Source of the DNA: Streptomyces globisporus | GTDB lineage: Bacteria > Actinomycetota > Actinomycetes > Streptomycetales > Streptomycetaceae | NCBI RefSeq assembly: GCF_003501885.1 | Contig: NZ_QWFA01000056.1 | Coordinates: 1 to 64,000, forward strand | Direction: 5' to 3' | DNA length: 64,000 nucleotides | In this document: one piece after another, positions 26,092 to 35,545 of the stretch | How positions within the stretch are numbered: position 1 is the stretch's first letter | How the letters are laid out: every line of letters begins with the position of its first letter | Made by a program: the position numbers and the translations under genes | The notes under the pieces: generated by a model | What the model was told of the DNA's origin: nothing | What the model saw: the letters and a program-made list of their open reading frames with translations, nothing else | Databases searched by the model: none

Positions 26092-27342
26092 GTGGACGAC
26101 AGCGGCGACAGCGGGCGGCCGCAGCCCGGCGCAGGGGGAACGGCCCCCGGCACCGACCCGGACAACGGCAAACCGAAACGCCCCGCGGAGCCGGGCGGCG
26201 GCCTGCTCATGGGCCGCCCCTTCGGCGTGCCCGTCTACGTCGCCCCCAGCTGGTTCGTCGTCGCCGCGCTGATCACCTGGGTCTTCGGCGGCCAGCTCGA
26301 CCGCGTGCTGCCCGAGCTGGGCGGCGCCCGCTATCTCGTCGCCCTGTTCTTCGCCATCGCCTTCTACGCCTCCGTGCTCGTCCACGAACTGGCCCACACG
26401 GTCGCCGCCCTGCGCTACAAGCTCCCGGTCCGCCGCATCCAGCTCCAGTTCTTCGGCGGCGTCTCGGAGATCGAGAAGGAGACGGAGACCCCCGGCCGCG
26501 AGTTCGTCCTCGCCTTCGTCGGACCGCTCCTCTCCCTGGTCCTCGGCGGCGTCTTCTACGGCGCGATGCAACTCGTCGAGCCCGGCACCGTCCCCGGTGT
26601 CCTGCTCGCGGGCCTGATGATCTCCAACCTCATCGTGGCCGCCTTCAACCTGCTGCCCGGGCTGCCCCTGGACGGCGGCCGGATGCTCCGCGCCGTCGTC
26701 TGGAAGATCACCGGTAAGCCCATGAGCGGCACCATCGCCGCCGCCTGGGTCGGCCGCGGCCTCGCCGTCACCGTCCTCGTCGGACTGCCGCTGCTCACCC
26801 ACACCGGAGCCCTCGGCGGTACCGCCCAGGACATCGGCGGCGTCGAGACCGTCATGGACGCGCTGCTCGCCGCGATCCTCGCCGGCATCATCTGGACCGG
26901 CGCAGGGAACAGCCTGCGCATGGCCCGCCTCCGCGAGCACCTGCCCGACCTGAGGGCCCGCACCCTGACCCGCCGCGCGGTCCCCGTCGAGTCCGCCACC
27001 CCGCTCTCCGAAGCGCTGCGCCGGGCCAACGAGGCCGGCGCCCGCGCCCTGGTCGTCGTCGACGGACAGGGCAACCCCAAGGGCGTCGTCCGCGAGGCCG
27101 CCATCGTCGGCGTCCCCGAACACCGCCGCCCCTGGGTCGCCGTCAGCGGCCTCGCCCAGGACCTCACCGACGGCATGAGGGTCCCCGCCGAACTGGCCGG
27201 CGAAGCCCTCCTGGACCGGCTCAAGGCCACCCCCGCCACCGAGTACCTGGTCGTCGAGGAGACCGGCGAGATCTACGGCGTCCTCTCCACCGCCGACGTG
27301 GAGCGCGCCTTCGTCAAGGCCATGGCCCGCCCCGGCGCCTGA
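26092..27342 (+). CDS. Site-2 protease-like M50 zinc metallopeptidase with CBS domains
   Basis: A 416-aa intramembrane protease. A disordered acidic head (about 40 aa) precedes several transmembrane helices. The zinc motif HELAH is in VLVHELAHTVAA, with the third ligand region NLLPGLPLDGGRML. The C-terminal 120 residues form a CBS pair (ALVVVDGQGNPKGVV, EYLVVEETGEIYGVLST) that probably senses adenylates. The GTG at 26092 follows GAAGGGA. Its substrate is unknown; an anti-sigma factor or regulator is typical for the family, but that is inference. It is followed after 60 nt by trmI. Confidence 0.9.
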   Translation: MDDSGDSGRPQPGAGGTAPGTDPDNGKPKRPAEPGGGLLMGRPFGVPVYVAPSWFVVAALITWVFGGQLDRVLPELGGARYLVALFFAIAFYASVLVHELAHTVAALRYKLPVRRIQLQFFGGVSEIEKETETPGREFVLAFVGPLLSLVLGGVFYGAMQLVEPGTVPGVLLAGLMISNLIVAAFNLLPGLPLDGGRMLRAVVWKITGKPMSGTIAAAWVGRGLAVTVLVGLPLLTHTGALGGTAQDIGGVETVMDALLAAILAGIIWTGAGNSLRMARLREHLPDLRARTLTRRAVPVESATPLSEALRRANEAGARALVVVDGQGNPKGVVREAAIVGVPEHRRPWVAVSGLAQDLTDGMRVPAELAGEALLDRLKATPATEYLVVEETGEIYGVLSTADVERAFVKAMARPGA

Positions 27343-27390
27343 GCCCTCTCCCGGCGGGGGAGCGGCGGTAGGAGGCCCCGGAATCACCGG

Positions 27391-27396
27391 TAGGCT
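27391..27396 (+). promoter_or_regulatory. -10 box TAGGCT of trmI (leaderless)
   Basis: TAGGCT ends 6 nt before ATG 27403 with no Shine-Dalgarno between, so transcription probably starts at the ATG. Confidence 0.5.
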
Positions 27397-27402
27397 GGTC
27401 AC

Positions 27403-28320
27403 ATGTCTGAACCGACCGGTGCCGCCCGCCGACGTGGGCCCTTCAAGGTCGGGGACCAGGTACAGCTCACCGACCCCAAGGGACGCCACTACACCTTCAC
27501 GCTCGAAGCCGGAAAGAACTTCCACACCCACAAGGGTTCTTTCCAGCACGACGAGCTGATCGGTGCTCCCGAGGGCAGTGTTGTCCGCACCACGGGAAAC
27601 GTCGCCTACCTCGCGCTGCGCCCCCTGCTCCCCGACTACGTCCTGTCCATGCCCCGCGGCGCCGCCGTGGTCTACCCCAAGGACGCGGGCCAGATCCTGG
27701 CCTTCGCGGACATCTTCCCCGGCGCCCGCGTCGTGGAGGCCGGGGTCGGATCCGGATCGCTCTCCACCTTCCTGCTGCGCGCCATCGGTGAGCAGGGCAT
27801 GCTGCACTCCTACGAGCGCCGCGAGGACTTCGCCGAGATCGCCCAGCAGAACGTCGAGCGCTACTTCGGCTCGCCGCACCCCGCCTGGCAGCTGACCGTC
27901 GGAGACCTCCAGGACAATCTCTCCGACACCGACGTCGACCGCGTCGTGCTGGACATGCTCGCCCCCTGGGAGTGCCTGGAGGCCGTCTCCAAGGCCCTGG
28001 TGCCCGGCGGCATCCTCTGCGCCTACGTCGCCACCACCACCCAGCTCTCGCGCACCGTCGAGTCCATCCGCGAGATCGGCTGCTTCGCCGAACCGCAGCC
28101 CTGGGAGTCGATGATCCGCAACTGGCACGTGGAGGGCCTCGCCGTCCGCCCCGACCACCGGATGATCGGCCACACCGGCTTCCTGGTCACCGCCCGCCGC
28201 CTCGCGGACGGCGTCGAGCCGCCGCTGCGCCGCCGCCGCCCCTCCAAGGGCGCCTACGGCGAGGACTACGAGGGTCCGGGCAGCCAGAGCCGCGGAGGCT
28301 CCGCCGCCGACCGCGGCTGA
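27403..28320 (+). CDS. trmI: tRNA (adenine-58-N1)-methyltransferase
   Basis: Methylates N1 of adenine 58 in the T-loop of tRNAs as a homotetramer. The 305-aa protein has the N-terminal beta-domain (GDQVQLTDPKGRHYTFTLE). Its AdoMet motif I is VVEAGVGSGSLSTFL and its catalytic segment is DRVVLDMLAPWE. The C-terminal 40 residues are a basic, disordered tail. In actinobacteria it regularly lies upstream of the proteasome ATPase locus, as here. A likely leaderless message ends at the strong terminator at 28336. Confidence 0.94.
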   Translation: MSEPTGAARRRGPFKVGDQVQLTDPKGRHYTFTLEAGKNFHTHKGSFQHDELIGAPEGSVVRTTGNVAYLALRPLLPDYVLSMPRGAAVVYPKDAGQILAFADIFPGARVVEAGVGSGSLSTFLLRAIGEQGMLHSYERREDFAEIAQQNVERYFGSPHPAWQLTVGDLQDNLSDTDVDRVVLDMLAPWECLEAVSKALVPGGILCAYVATTTQLSRTVESIREIGCFAEPQPWESMIRNWHVEGLAVRPDHRMIGHTGFLVTARRLADGVEPPLRRRRPSKGAYGEDYEGPGSQSRGGSAADRG

Positions 28321-28335
28321 CCCGCACAACGCACC

Positions 28336-28390
28336 GGCGCCGCCGCGCCGTTCCCCGACCGACCGGAGAACGGCGCGGCGGCGCCTTTTC
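28336..28390 (+). terminator. Rho-independent terminator after trmI
   Basis: An 18-bp perfect stem (28336-28353 with 28368-28385) is followed by TTTTC. Confidence 0.9.
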
Positions 28391-28501
28391 GTTGACCCCG
28401 CCGTTCCGCCCGGGTGTGAGGTGTGGCACGATGCCGGGCAACCCCACGGGGTGTTCCCACCCCTTCACCGGGCTCCCAGGAACCATCAGGAGACATACCG
28501 C

Positions 28502-29083
28502 GTGCAGACCTCCGCGCTCCCGGACCTCGCCCACACCGCCGCCAAGCCGATGCACTGGCTCGCCACGGCCGCGGCGATGGCGGGAGTCGTCGCGCTGGCC
28601 GGGCTGCTCCAGCCCCGTACGGCCACGGCGACCGCCACGGCCTCCGAGCAGCGGACCACCACGCGGCACGGCGCCCCCGTGCCCGCCCCGGACCCGGCCG
28701 GAGTCGACTTCCCGCTGGAGTGCGGCGGCGCCGGGACGACCGTCGCGAAACAGGCCCCCGGGGACCTCGACGGCGACGGGCGGCCGGAAACCGTCGCCGT
28801 GGTGCACTGCGCCGCCGGATCGGGGACCCCGCCCGGCGGCATCTACGTCCTGACACAGGCGAGCGGGGCCGCACCCCGGGTCGTGGCGACCCTGGTGGAC
28901 CCCGCTGACAGGAAGACCGTCGGGGACTTCGCCGTACGCGACGGCGTCGTCTCGGCGACCCTCCTCGGCTACTCCTCGCTGGAGGTGCCCCGCTGCTGCC
29001 CCGACCAGGAGGAACAGGCCTCCTGGCGGTGGAAGGGGAAGACCTTCGTCCGCAGCTCCGGGGAGCTCGCCCGCAGCGTCTGA
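28502..29083 (+). CDS. Secreted or membrane-anchored hypothetical protein
   Basis: A 193-aa protein I do not recognise beyond a conserved position next to the proteasome locus. The GTG at 28502 follows AGGAGA. A transmembrane or signal helix at residues 15-33 (WLATAAAMAGVVALAGLL) directs it outward. The mature part contains GDLDGDGRPETVAVVHC, resembling a single FG-GAP/calcium-binding repeat, and a CysCys pair near residue 165. Function is unknown. It is convergent to the ferredoxin gene. Confidence 0.8.
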   Translation: MQTSALPDLAHTAAKPMHWLATAAAMAGVVALAGLLQPRTATATATASEQRTTTRHGAPVPAPDPAGVDFPLECGGAGTTVAKQAPGDLDGDGRPETVAVVHCAAGSGTPPGGIYVLTQASGAAPRVVATLVDPADRKTVGDFAVRDGVVSATLLGYSSLEVPRCCPDQEEQASWRWKGKTFVRSSGELARSV

Positions 29084-29096
29084 GCGCCCGCCCGTA

Positions 29097-29124
29097 CGTC
29101 CCGGGGGCTCGCGCCCCCGGGACG
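29097..29124. terminator. Bidirectional hairpin between hypothetical and ferredoxin genes
   Basis: A perfect 12-bp stem (CGTCCCGGGGGC / GCCCCCGGGACG) with a 4-nt loop lies between convergent genes. Confidence 0.8.
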
Positions 29125-29125
29125 G

Positions 29126-29437
29126 CTACTCGGCGTCCGGTCCGTACACCTCGACACTGTCCTTGACGCGCCGCACGTGGATGCAGTCGCCCGGGCACTC
29201 CTTGGCCGAATCGACGACGTCCTGCAGGAGCGGCAGCGGCACCGGAGTGGTCGCCCCCGGGTCCTGCAGCAGCTCGTCGTCGGAGCTCTTCACATACGCC
29301 AGGCCGTCGATGTCCAGCTCGAAGACATCGGGGGCGTACTGCACGCAGATGCCGTCCCCCGTACAGAGGTCCTGGTCGATCCAGACCTCCAGGTCCTGCG
29401 TGTCACTGTCGCCCGGCGAGTCCTGCTGCACGGTCAT
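29126..29437 (-). CDS. Ferredoxin, probably [3Fe-4S]
   Basis: A 103-aa acidic electron carrier. The cluster motif is CTGDGIC (Cys25, Asp28, Cys31) with CPGDC later (Cys81, Cys85). An Asp replacing the second Cys of the classic CxxCxxC motif points to a 3Fe-4S cluster. Start is ATG 29437. It is divergent from arc and conserved beside it in streptomycetes. Its redox partner, possibly a cytochrome P450 or another oxidoreductase, is not in the window. Confidence 0.9.
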   Translation of the reverse strand: MTVQQDSPGDSDTQDLEVWIDQDLCTGDGICVQYAPDVFELDIDGLAYVKSSDDELLQDPGATTPVPLPLLQDVVDSAKECPGDCIHVRRVKDSVEVYGPDAE

Positions 29438-29633
29438 GTGTCCTGCCGTTCCTGCGTATCCGAACCAATTGGAGCCAGCCCTGACGGGTGTTGAACGGTT
29501 CGACGATACAACCGGCGGCTTTCCGGTGCCGAAGGGTGGGTATTCCCTTGACGTGAGGGAGAGCGCAAGGGTGAAGATCGGACACGCCCCGCAGTCTTTG
29601 TGATCTAGGGGTTTCAATCACCACCCACCCAGG

Positions 29634-29639
29634 TAGGGT
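29634..29639 (+). promoter_or_regulatory. -10 box TAGGGT of arc
   Basis: It sits in GGTAGGGTC, a 9-mer repeated upstream of pup (33270) and prcB (33680). The predicted start is near 29646. Confidence 0.5.
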
Positions 29640-29677
29640 CAGGAAGCGTCCAGCTCCCCATGGAGGAGGTGAGGACC

Positions 29678-31444
29678 GTGGCAGCCCACGACGACGACAT
29701 CAACCGCGGCATCCGGCCCGCGCGCGGGTCCGAGGACCCAGCCGGCCAGGTTGCCTATCTCGAGCAGGAAATCGCCGTCCTGCGACGTAAGCTCGCCGAC
29801 TCTCCGCGTCATACGAGGATTCTCGAAGAGCGGATCGTCGAGTTGCAGACGAATCTGGCAGGCGTGTCCGCTCAGAACGAGCGGCTCGCCAACACGCTCC
29901 GTGAGGCGCGTGACCAGATCGTGGCCCTCAAGGAAGAGGTCGACCGGCTCGCGCAGCCGCCGGCCGGCTTCGGCGTCTTCCTGCAGGCCAACGAGGACGG
30001 CACCTGCGACATCTTCACCGGGGGCCGCAAGCTCCGGGTGAACGTCAGCCCCAGCGTCGAGCTCGAGGACCTGCGGCGTGGCCAGGAGGTCATGCTCAAC
30101 GAAGCGCTCAACGTGGTCGAGGCCATGGAGTTCGAGCGGGCCGGGGACATCGTCACCCTCAAGGAGATCCTCGAGGACGGCGAGCGCGCCCTGGTGGTCG
30201 GGCACACCGACGAGGAGAGGGTGGTGCGGCTCGCCGAGCCACTGCTGGACATCACCATCCGCGCCGGCGACGCCCTGCTCCTGGACTCCAGGTCGGGTTA
30301 CGTCTACGAGGTGGTGCCCAAGAGCGAGGTCGAGGAGCTCGTCCTCGAAGAGGTCCCGGACATCGACTACGACAAGATCGGCGGCCTGGGCGACCAGATC
30401 GAGCTGATCCGCGACGCGGTCGAGCTTCCGTATCTGCACCCCGACCTCTTCAAGGAGCACGAGCTGCGCCCGCCGAAGGGCATCCTGCTCTACGGCCCGC
30501 CCGGCTGCGGCAAGACGCTCATCGCCAAGGCCGTCGCCAATTCGCTCGCCAAGAAGGTCGCCGAGGTGACCGGGCAGCCCGCGGGGAAGAGCTACTTCCT
30601 CAATATCAAGGGCCCCGAGCTGCTCAACAAATACGTCGGCGAGACCGAGCGGCACATCCGCCTGGTCTTCCAGCGGGCGAGGGAGAAGGCGAGCGAGGGC
30701 ACCCCCGTCATCGTCTTCTTCGACGAGATGGAGTCCCTCTTCCGCACCCGCGGCAGCGGCGTCAGCTCGGACGTGGAGAACACCATCGTCCCGCAGCTGC
30801 TCGCCGAGATCGACGGGGTGGAGGGCCTGGAGAACGTCATCGTCATCGGCGCCTCCAACCGCGAGGACATGATCGACCCCGCCATCCTGCGGCCCGGCCG
30901 GCTCGATGTGAAGATCAAGATCGAGCGTCCGGACGCCGAGGCGGCGAAGGACATCTTCGCGAAGTACCTGACCCCGTCGCTCCCGCTGCACGCGGACGAC
31001 CTCTCCGAGCACACCGGCTCGCGCGAGGCCGCCGCCCACGCCATGATCCAGTCGGTCGTGGAGCGGATGTACACGGAGTCCGAGGAGAACCGCTTCCTCG
31101 AGGTCACGTACGCCAACGGCGACAAGGAAGTCCTGTACTTCAAGGACTTCAACTCCGGCGCGATGATTCAGAACATCGTCGACCGGGCAAAGAAAATGGC
31201 CATCAAGGCATTCCTGGAACAGGGCCAGAAGGGGCTGCGGGTCGCTCATCTCCTGCAGGCCTGCGTGGACGAGTTCAAGGAGAACGAGGACCTGCCGAAC
31301 ACCACCAACCCGGACGACTGGGCCAGGATTTCCGGTAAGAAGGGTGAGCGGATCGTCTTCATCCGCACACTCGTCACCGGAAAGCAGGGCGCGGACACCG
31401 GACGCTCCATCGACACGGTGGCCAATACCGGCCAGTACCTGTAA
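29678..31444 (+). CDS. arc: Proteasome-associated AAA ATPase ARC/Mpa
   Basis: Hexameric unfoldase that captures pupylated proteins with its coiled coil and feeds them into the 20S proteasome. Residues about 20-75 form the coiled coil, followed by tandem OB folds. The AAA module has Walker A GPPGCGKT near residue 275 and Walker B VFFDEME near 347. The C-terminus TGQYL matches the penultimate-Tyr motif that docks the ATPase on the proteasome. GTG 29678 follows GGAGGAGG and gives 588 aa, the length I recall for the S. coelicolor protein; an ATG at 29660 lies within the ribosome-binding region. Confidence 0.97.
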   Translation: MAAHDDDINRGIRPARGSEDPAGQVAYLEQEIAVLRRKLADSPRHTRILEERIVELQTNLAGVSAQNERLANTLREARDQIVALKEEVDRLAQPPAGFGVFLQANEDGTCDIFTGGRKLRVNVSPSVELEDLRRGQEVMLNEALNVVEAMEFERAGDIVTLKEILEDGERALVVGHTDEERVVRLAEPLLDITIRAGDALLLDSRSGYVYEVVPKSEVEELVLEEVPDIDYDKIGGLGDQIELIRDAVELPYLHPDLFKEHELRPPKGILLYGPPGCGKTLIAKAVANSLAKKVAEVTGQPAGKSYFLNIKGPELLNKYVGETERHIRLVFQRAREKASEGTPVIVFFDEMESLFRTRGSGVSSDVENTIVPQLLAEIDGVEGLENVIVIGASNREDMIDPAILRPGRLDVKIKIERPDAEAAKDIFAKYLTPSLPLHADDLSEHTGSREAAAHAMIQSVVERMYTESEENRFLEVTYANGDKEVLYFKDFNSGAMIQNIVDRAKKMAIKAFLEQGQKGLRVAHLLQACVDEFKENEDLPNTTNPDDWARISGKKGERIVFIRTLVTGKQGADTGRSIDTVANTGQYL

Positions 31445-31452
31445 TACCCGGA

Positions 31453-31491
31453 CCGGCTGCGGAAGGCCCCAGGGGCCTCCGCAGCCGGTTT
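31453..31491 (+). terminator. Terminator after arc
   Basis: A long stem (CCGGCTGCGGAAGGCCCC with GGGGCCTCCGCAGCCGG, one bulged A) with a 1-nt nominal loop is followed by TTT. It separates arc from dop-pup. Confidence 0.8.
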
Positions 31492-31681
31492 CATTCCCAC
31501 GTTCCGGCCATGCCGGAGCCAAAGTCGTAATTGATCTCCCCACCGGCGCAGAGGCGCTCTAGGCTCTGCGGTACCGCCGAGTCGCACAGTGCGGTGACGG
31601 GCACCGCACCGACGCACCGGACACAGCAGCGGTACGTGAGCGTCGCTCCGGGAGGGGCCGACGCCGGGCAAGGAGGGCCGC

Positions 31682-33193
31682 ATGACCGTACGGCGAGTAA
31701 TGGGCATCGAGACGGAGTACGGGATCTCCGTCCCCGGTCACCCCAACGCCAATGCCATGCTCACCTCGTCCCAGATCGTCAACGCCTACGCGGCGGCGAT
31801 GCACCGGGCGCGACGTGCCCGCTGGGACTTCGAGGAGGAGAACCCGCTGCGTGACGCGCGAGGCTTCGATCTCGCCCGTGAGACCGCCGACTCCAGCCAG
31901 CTCACCGACGAGGACATCGGCCTCGCCAATGTCATCCTCACCAACGGCGCCCGGCTCTACGTCGACCACGCGCACCCCGAATACAGCTCCCCGGAGATCA
32001 CCAACCCGCGCGACGCGGTGCTCTGGGACAAGGCCGGCGAACGGATCATGGCGGAGGCCGCCGAGCGGGCGGCCGCCATCCCCGGCGCCCAGCCGATCCA
32101 CCTCTACAAGAACAACACGGACAACAAGGGCGCCTCCTACGGCACGCACGAGAACTACCTCATGCAGCGGGAGACGCCGTTCTCGGACATCGTGCGCCAT
32201 CTGACGCCGTTCTTCGTCTCGCGCCAGGTCGTCACGGGCGCGGGCCGGGTCGGCATCGGGCAGGACGGCCACGAGCACGGCTTCCAGATCAGCCAGCGCG
32301 CCGACTACTTCGAGGTCGAGGTCGGCCTGGAGACCACGCTCAAGCGCCCCATCATCAACACCCGGGACGAGCCCCACTCCGACGCCGAGAAGTACCGCCG
32401 GCTCCATGTGATCATCGGCGACGCCAACCTCTCGGAGATCTCCACCTATCTCAAGCTCGGCACCACGTCCCTGGTGCTGTCGATGATCGAGGACGCCTTC
32501 ATCAACGTCGACCTGGCGGTCGACCAGCCCGTGCGCACCCTGCACCAGGTCTCCCACGACCCGGACCTGCGGCAGCTGATCACGCTCCGCAGCGGCCGGA
32601 CACTCACTGCGGTCCAGCTCCAGATGGAGTACTTCGAGCTGGCCCGCAAGTACGTCGACGAGCGGTACGGGACGGACGCCGACGAGCAGACCAAGGACAT
32701 CCTGACCCGCTGGGAGGACACCCTCAACCGGCTGGAGACCGATCCGATGAGCCTGTCGGGCGAGCTGGACTGGATCGCCAAGCGGGAGCTCATGGAGGGC
32801 TACCGCCGCCGCGACGCGCTGGACTGGGACGCCCCCCGGCTGCATCTGGTGGACCTCCAGTACGCGGACGTACGGCCCGACAAGGGCCTCTACAACCGTC
32901 TGGTGGCCCGCGGGAAGATGAAGCGCCTCCTGAACGAGGACCAGGTCACCAGGGCCCGTACGGCGCCTCCGGAGGACACCAGGGCCTACTTCCGCGGCCG
33001 CTGTCTGGAGCAGTACGCCGACGATGTGGCGGCGGCCTCCTGGGACTCGGTGATCTTCGACCTGCCGGACCGCGACTCCCTGCAGCGGGTGCCCACCCTG
33101 GAGCCGCTGCGCGGGACCAAGGAGCACGTGAAGGATCTGCTCGACCGCTGCCGTACGGCGGAGGAGCTGGTCCGGACGCTGTCGGGCGGCTGA
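31682..33193 (+). CDS. dop: Pup deamidase/depupylase
   Basis: Member of the glutamine-synthetase-like fold family that removes Pup from proteins and deamidates Pup ending in Gln. The 503-aa protein opens [13 protein letters not shown] with the conserved ATP/Mg glutamates. It contains the Dop-specific loop region around residues 40-60 and the shared PafA/Dop segment [20 protein letters not shown]. Since Pup in this strain already ends in Glu, depupylation is its expected main duty. ATG 31682 follows AAGGAGGGCC. It lies 129 nt upstream of pup. Confidence 0.96.
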   Translation: MTVRRVMGIETEYGISVPGHPNANAMLTSSQIVNAYAAAMHRARRARWDFEEENPLRDARGFDLARETADSSQLTDEDIGLANVILTNGARLYVDHAHPEYSSPEITNPRDAVLWDKAGERIMAEAAERAAAIPGAQPIHLYKNNTDNKGASYGTHENYLMQRETPFSDIVRHLTPFFVSRQVVTGAGRVGIGQDGHEHGFQISQRADYFEVEVGLETTLKRPIINTRDEPHSDAEKYRRLHVIIGDANLSEISTYLKLGTTSLVLSMIEDAFINVDLAVDQPVRTLHQVSHDPDLRQLITLRSGRTLTAVQLQMEYFELARKYVDERYGTDADEQTKDILTRWEDTLNRLETDPMSLSGELDWIAKRELMEGYRRRDALDWDAPRLHLVDLQYADVRPDKGLYNRLVARGKMKRLLNEDQVTRARTAPPEDTRAYFRGRCLEQYADDVAAASWDSVIFDLPDRDSLQRVPTLEPLRGTKEHVKDLLDRCRTAEELVRTLSGG

Positions 33194-33271
33194 AAGGCCT
33201 CCGGGCTGGGAATCAATCACCTGAGGCACGGGCTTGCATCAACTACCGGGCCAAATGTCGGACCCGGTGGG

Positions 33272-33277
33272 TAGGGT
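33272..33277 (+). promoter_or_regulatory. -10 box TAGGGT upstream of pup
   Basis: It lies in GGTAGGGTC 45 nt before the pup start, giving pup a possible promoter independent of dop. Confidence 0.45.
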
Positions 33278-33322
33278 CTGATCAAGAGCTTCGATTGCTT
33301 CGAACCGAGCGGGGTGAGCTAC

Positions 33323-33541
33323 ATGGCGACCAAGGACACCGGCGGCGGACAGCAGAAGGCGACACGTTCCACCGAGGAGGTCGAGGAGCAGGCGCAGGAC
33401 GCGCAGGCGTCCGAGGACCTTGCGGAGCGACAGGAGAAGCTGAGCGACGACGTCGACTCGGTGCTGGACGAGATCGACGACGTGCTCGAAGAGAACGCCG
33501 AGGACTTCGTCCGCTCCTTCGTTCAAAAGGGTGGAGAGTAG
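33323..33541 (+). CDS. pup: Prokaryotic ubiquitin-like protein Pup
   Basis: A 72-residue intrinsically disordered tag ligated through its C-terminal Glu to substrate lysines. It is acidic and lacks aromatic residues except Phe near the C-terminus (EDFVRSFVQKGGE). The last codons are GGT GGA GAG TAG, so the protein ends Gly-Gly-Glu rather than Gly-Gly-Gln and needs no deamidation. ATG 33323 (MATKDTGGGQQK) is preferred over the in-frame GTG 33314 because GGGGTGAG then acts as ribosome binding site. A perfect hairpin follows at 33569. Confidence 0.97.
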   Translation: MATKDTGGGQQKATRSTEEVEEQAQDAQASEDLAERQEKLSDDVDSVLDEIDDVLEENAEDFVRSFVQKGGE

Positions 33542-33568
33542 TTCACGAGTGTGAACGCTTGGTAGGAA

Positions 33569-33598
33569 GCGGGGTGACGGCGTCTGCCGTCACCCCGC
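33569..33598 (+). terminator. Hairpin between pup and prcB
   Basis: A perfect 13-bp stem (GCGGGGTGACGGC / GCCGTCACCCCGC) with 4-nt loop GTCT begins 27 nt after the pup stop. It would end or attenuate transcription before prcBA. Confidence 0.75.
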
Positions 33599-33652
33599 CT
33601 GCCGACCGGGCCCGGTCGACGGGCCGCCGGATCGGCGCGGATATCCCCCGCC

Positions 33653-33836
33653 GAACATGTGGATCACTCCCGCGGGGCGGGTAGGGTCCGTGGCACAAGT
33701 TGCTTCAACTGCAATTCGGCCATCGGCAAGTTGGGGGATGATCCTGACTTTCTTGCGCAGGGCCATCGCATACCTGGAGGGAAACGCGTGGAAGCCAACA
33801 CTCGTAGCACCGGGCGTCTACCAGCTGCCTTCCTGA
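33653..33836 (+). pseudogene. Truncated, frameshifted endonuclease VII-type HNH relic overlapping prcB
   Basis: The frame before the prcB start encodes [20 protein letters not shown] and then [13 protein letters not shown], the HNH/zinc C-terminal half of recombination endonuclease VII proteins. After DPD the match moves to the next frame: [20 protein letters not shown] then VYQLPS and a stop at 33834-33836, inside prcB. Removing one T from the TTT run at 33749-33751 restores one frame through the junction ([14 protein letters not shown]). The N-terminal half is missing and its place is occupied by the pup terminator. I recall an intact endonuclease VII-like gene between pup and prcB in S. 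coelicolor. Confidence 0.75.
33682..33687 (+). promoter_or_regulatory. Possible -10 box TAGGGT for prcBA
   Basis: Third copy of GGTAGGGTC in the locus, 101 nt before prcB and downstream of the pup terminator. It also encodes GRV of the relic, so the match may be fortuitous. Confidence 0.3.
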
Positions 33837-34633
33837 CGCCGGGTTCGTCCTCGTTCATGGACTTCCTGTCCGACCAGTCGCCCGAGATGCTCCCGGGCAA
33901 CCGCAGCCTGCCGCCGCTCCAGGGGGCCATCGAGGCGCCGCACGGGACGACCATCGTCGCCGCGTCCTTCCCCGGTGGCGTGGTCCTGGCCGGCGACCGG
34001 CGCGCCACCATGGGCAACATGATCGCGCAGCGCGACATCGAGAAGGTCTTCCCGGCCGACGAGTACTCCGCGGTGGGCATCGCGGGCACCGCAGGACTGG
34101 CCGTGGAGATGGTCAAGCTGTTCCAGCTGGAGCTGGAGCACTTCGAGAAGGTCGAGGGCGCCCAGCTCTCCCTGGAGGGCAAGGCCAACCGGCTCTCCAC
34201 CATGATCCGCTCCAACCTCGCCATGGCCATGCAGGGCCTCGCCGTGGTCCCCCTCTTCGCGGGCTACGACATCGACCGCGACAAGGGCCGCATCTTCTCC
34301 TACGACGTCACCGGCGGCCGCTCCGAGGAGACCGGCTACGCCGCCACCGGCTCCGGGTCGATCTTCGCCCGCGGCTCGATGAAGAAGCTCTACCGCGAGG
34401 ACCTGACGCAGGAGCAGGCCCTCACCCTGGTCGTGCAGGCGCTGTACGACGCGGCGGACGACGACTCGGCCACCGGCGGCCCGGACGTGGCCCGCCGTAT
34501 CTATCCGATCGTCACCGTCATCACCGACGAAGGCTTCCGGAGGCTGACCGACCAGGAGTCCTCCGAGATCGCGCGCTCCATCCTGGAACGCCGACTCGAG
34601 CAGCCCGACGGCCCGCGCGCCGCGCTGCTCTGA
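33788..34633 (+). CDS. prcB: 20S proteasome beta subunit
   Basis: Catalytic subunit of the proteasome core. A 53-residue propeptide ([19 protein letters not shown]...) ends in HG, and autocatalytic cleavage frees Thr54 ([19 protein letters not shown]) as the nucleophile. The Asp and Lys of the active site follow in AGDRRATMG and the equivalent of Lys33. The GTG at 33788 gives 281 aa, the length I recall for the S. coelicolor protein. The first 49 nt overlap, in another frame, the tail of a decayed HNH gene. It is followed after 59 nt by prcA. Confidence 0.97.
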   Translation: MEANTRSTGRLPAAFLTPGSSSFMDFLSDQSPEMLPGNRSLPPLQGAIEAPHGTTIVAASFPGGVVLAGDRRATMGNMIAQRDIEKVFPADEYSAVGIAGTAGLAVEMVKLFQLELEHFEKVEGAQLSLEGKANRLSTMIRSNLAMAMQGLAVVPLFAGYDIDRDKGRIFSYDVTGGRSEETGYAATGSGSIFARGSMKKLYREDLTQEQALTLVVQALYDAADDDSATGGPDVARRIYPIVTVITDEGFRRLTDQESSEIARSILERRLEQPDGPRAALL

Positions 34634-34692
34634 TCCGGACTCCGAGCCTTTTTCCGATGCACTCGTCACTGACAGGAAGGGACGGATAGCCG

Positions 34693-35499
34693 GTGTCGAC
34701 GCCGTTCTATGTCTCACCCCAGCAGGCCATGGCCGACCGGGCGGAATACGCCCGCAAGGGCATCGCCCGTGGTCGCAGCCTCGTTGTGCTGCAGTACGCC
34801 GACGGCATTGTGTTCGTCGGCGAGAACCCGTCCCGCGCGCTCCACAAGTTCAGCGAGATCTACGACCGGATCGGCTTCGCCGCCGCCGGCAAGTACAACG
34901 AGTACGAGAACCTCCGCATCGGCGGCGTGCGCTACGCCGATCTGCGCGGATACACCTACGACCGGGACGACGTGACGGCCCGTGGGCTGGCCAACGTCTA
35001 CGCCCAGACGCTCGGCACCATCTTCTCCAGCGCGGCCGAGAAGCCGTACGAGGTGGAACTGGTGGTCGCCGAGGTCGGCAGCGAACCCGAGGGCGACCAG
35101 ATCTACCGGCTGCCGCACGACGGTTCGATCGTGGACGAGCACGGCTCGGTCGCGGTCGGCGGCAACTCCGAACAGATCAGCAGTTTCCTCGACCAGCGGC
35201 ACCGCGACGGCATGACGCTGGCCGAGGCGCTCAAGCTGGCCGTCCAGGCCCTCTCGCGGGAGCCGGGCGGCGGCGAGCGGGAGATCCCCGCGGAGCGCCT
35301 GGAGGTCGCGGTCCTGGACCGCACCCGCCCCCAGCAGCGCAAGTTCAAGCGGATCGTCGGCCGTCAGCTGGCCCGGCTGCTGGAGACGGAATCCGCCGCC
35401 AGCACGCCCACGGACGCCCCCTCCGACGCCGAGGACAGCGACTCCAGCGGTGCGGACACCGGCAGCGCGTCCGGCTCCACGGAGGAGACCGGCAAGTAG
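34693..35499 (+). CDS. prcA: 20S proteasome alpha subunit
   Basis: Non-catalytic outer-ring subunit that gates the proteasome and docks ARC. The 268-aa protein opens [20 protein letters not shown] and has the family segment [20 protein letters not shown]. The last 40 residues are a disordered Ser/Asp/Thr tail. GTG 34693 follows GGAAGGGA. It is the last gene of prcBA; a hairpin starts 17 nt after its stop. Confidence 0.97.
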   Translation: MSTPFYVSPQQAMADRAEYARKGIARGRSLVVLQYADGIVFVGENPSRALHKFSEIYDRIGFAAAGKYNEYENLRIGGVRYADLRGYTYDRDDVTARGLANVYAQTLGTIFSSAAEKPYEVELVVAEVGSEPEGDQIYRLPHDGSIVDEHGSVAVGGNSEQISSFLDQRHRDGMTLAEALKLAVQALSREPGGGEREIPAERLEVAVLDRTRPQQRKFKRIVGRQLARLLETESAASTPTDAPSDAEDSDSSGADTGSASGSTEETGK

Positions 35500-35515
35500 C
35501 CGAGCGGCGCTCGAC

Positions 35516-35543
35516 GTGCCCCCGGGCCCCGGCCCGGGGGCAC
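35516..35543. terminator. Bidirectional hairpin between prcA and the LacI gene
   Basis: A perfect 13-bp stem (GTGCCCCCGGGCC / GGCCCGGGGGCAC) with a 2-nt loop lies between convergent genes. Confidence 0.8.
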
Positions 35544-35545
35544 CG

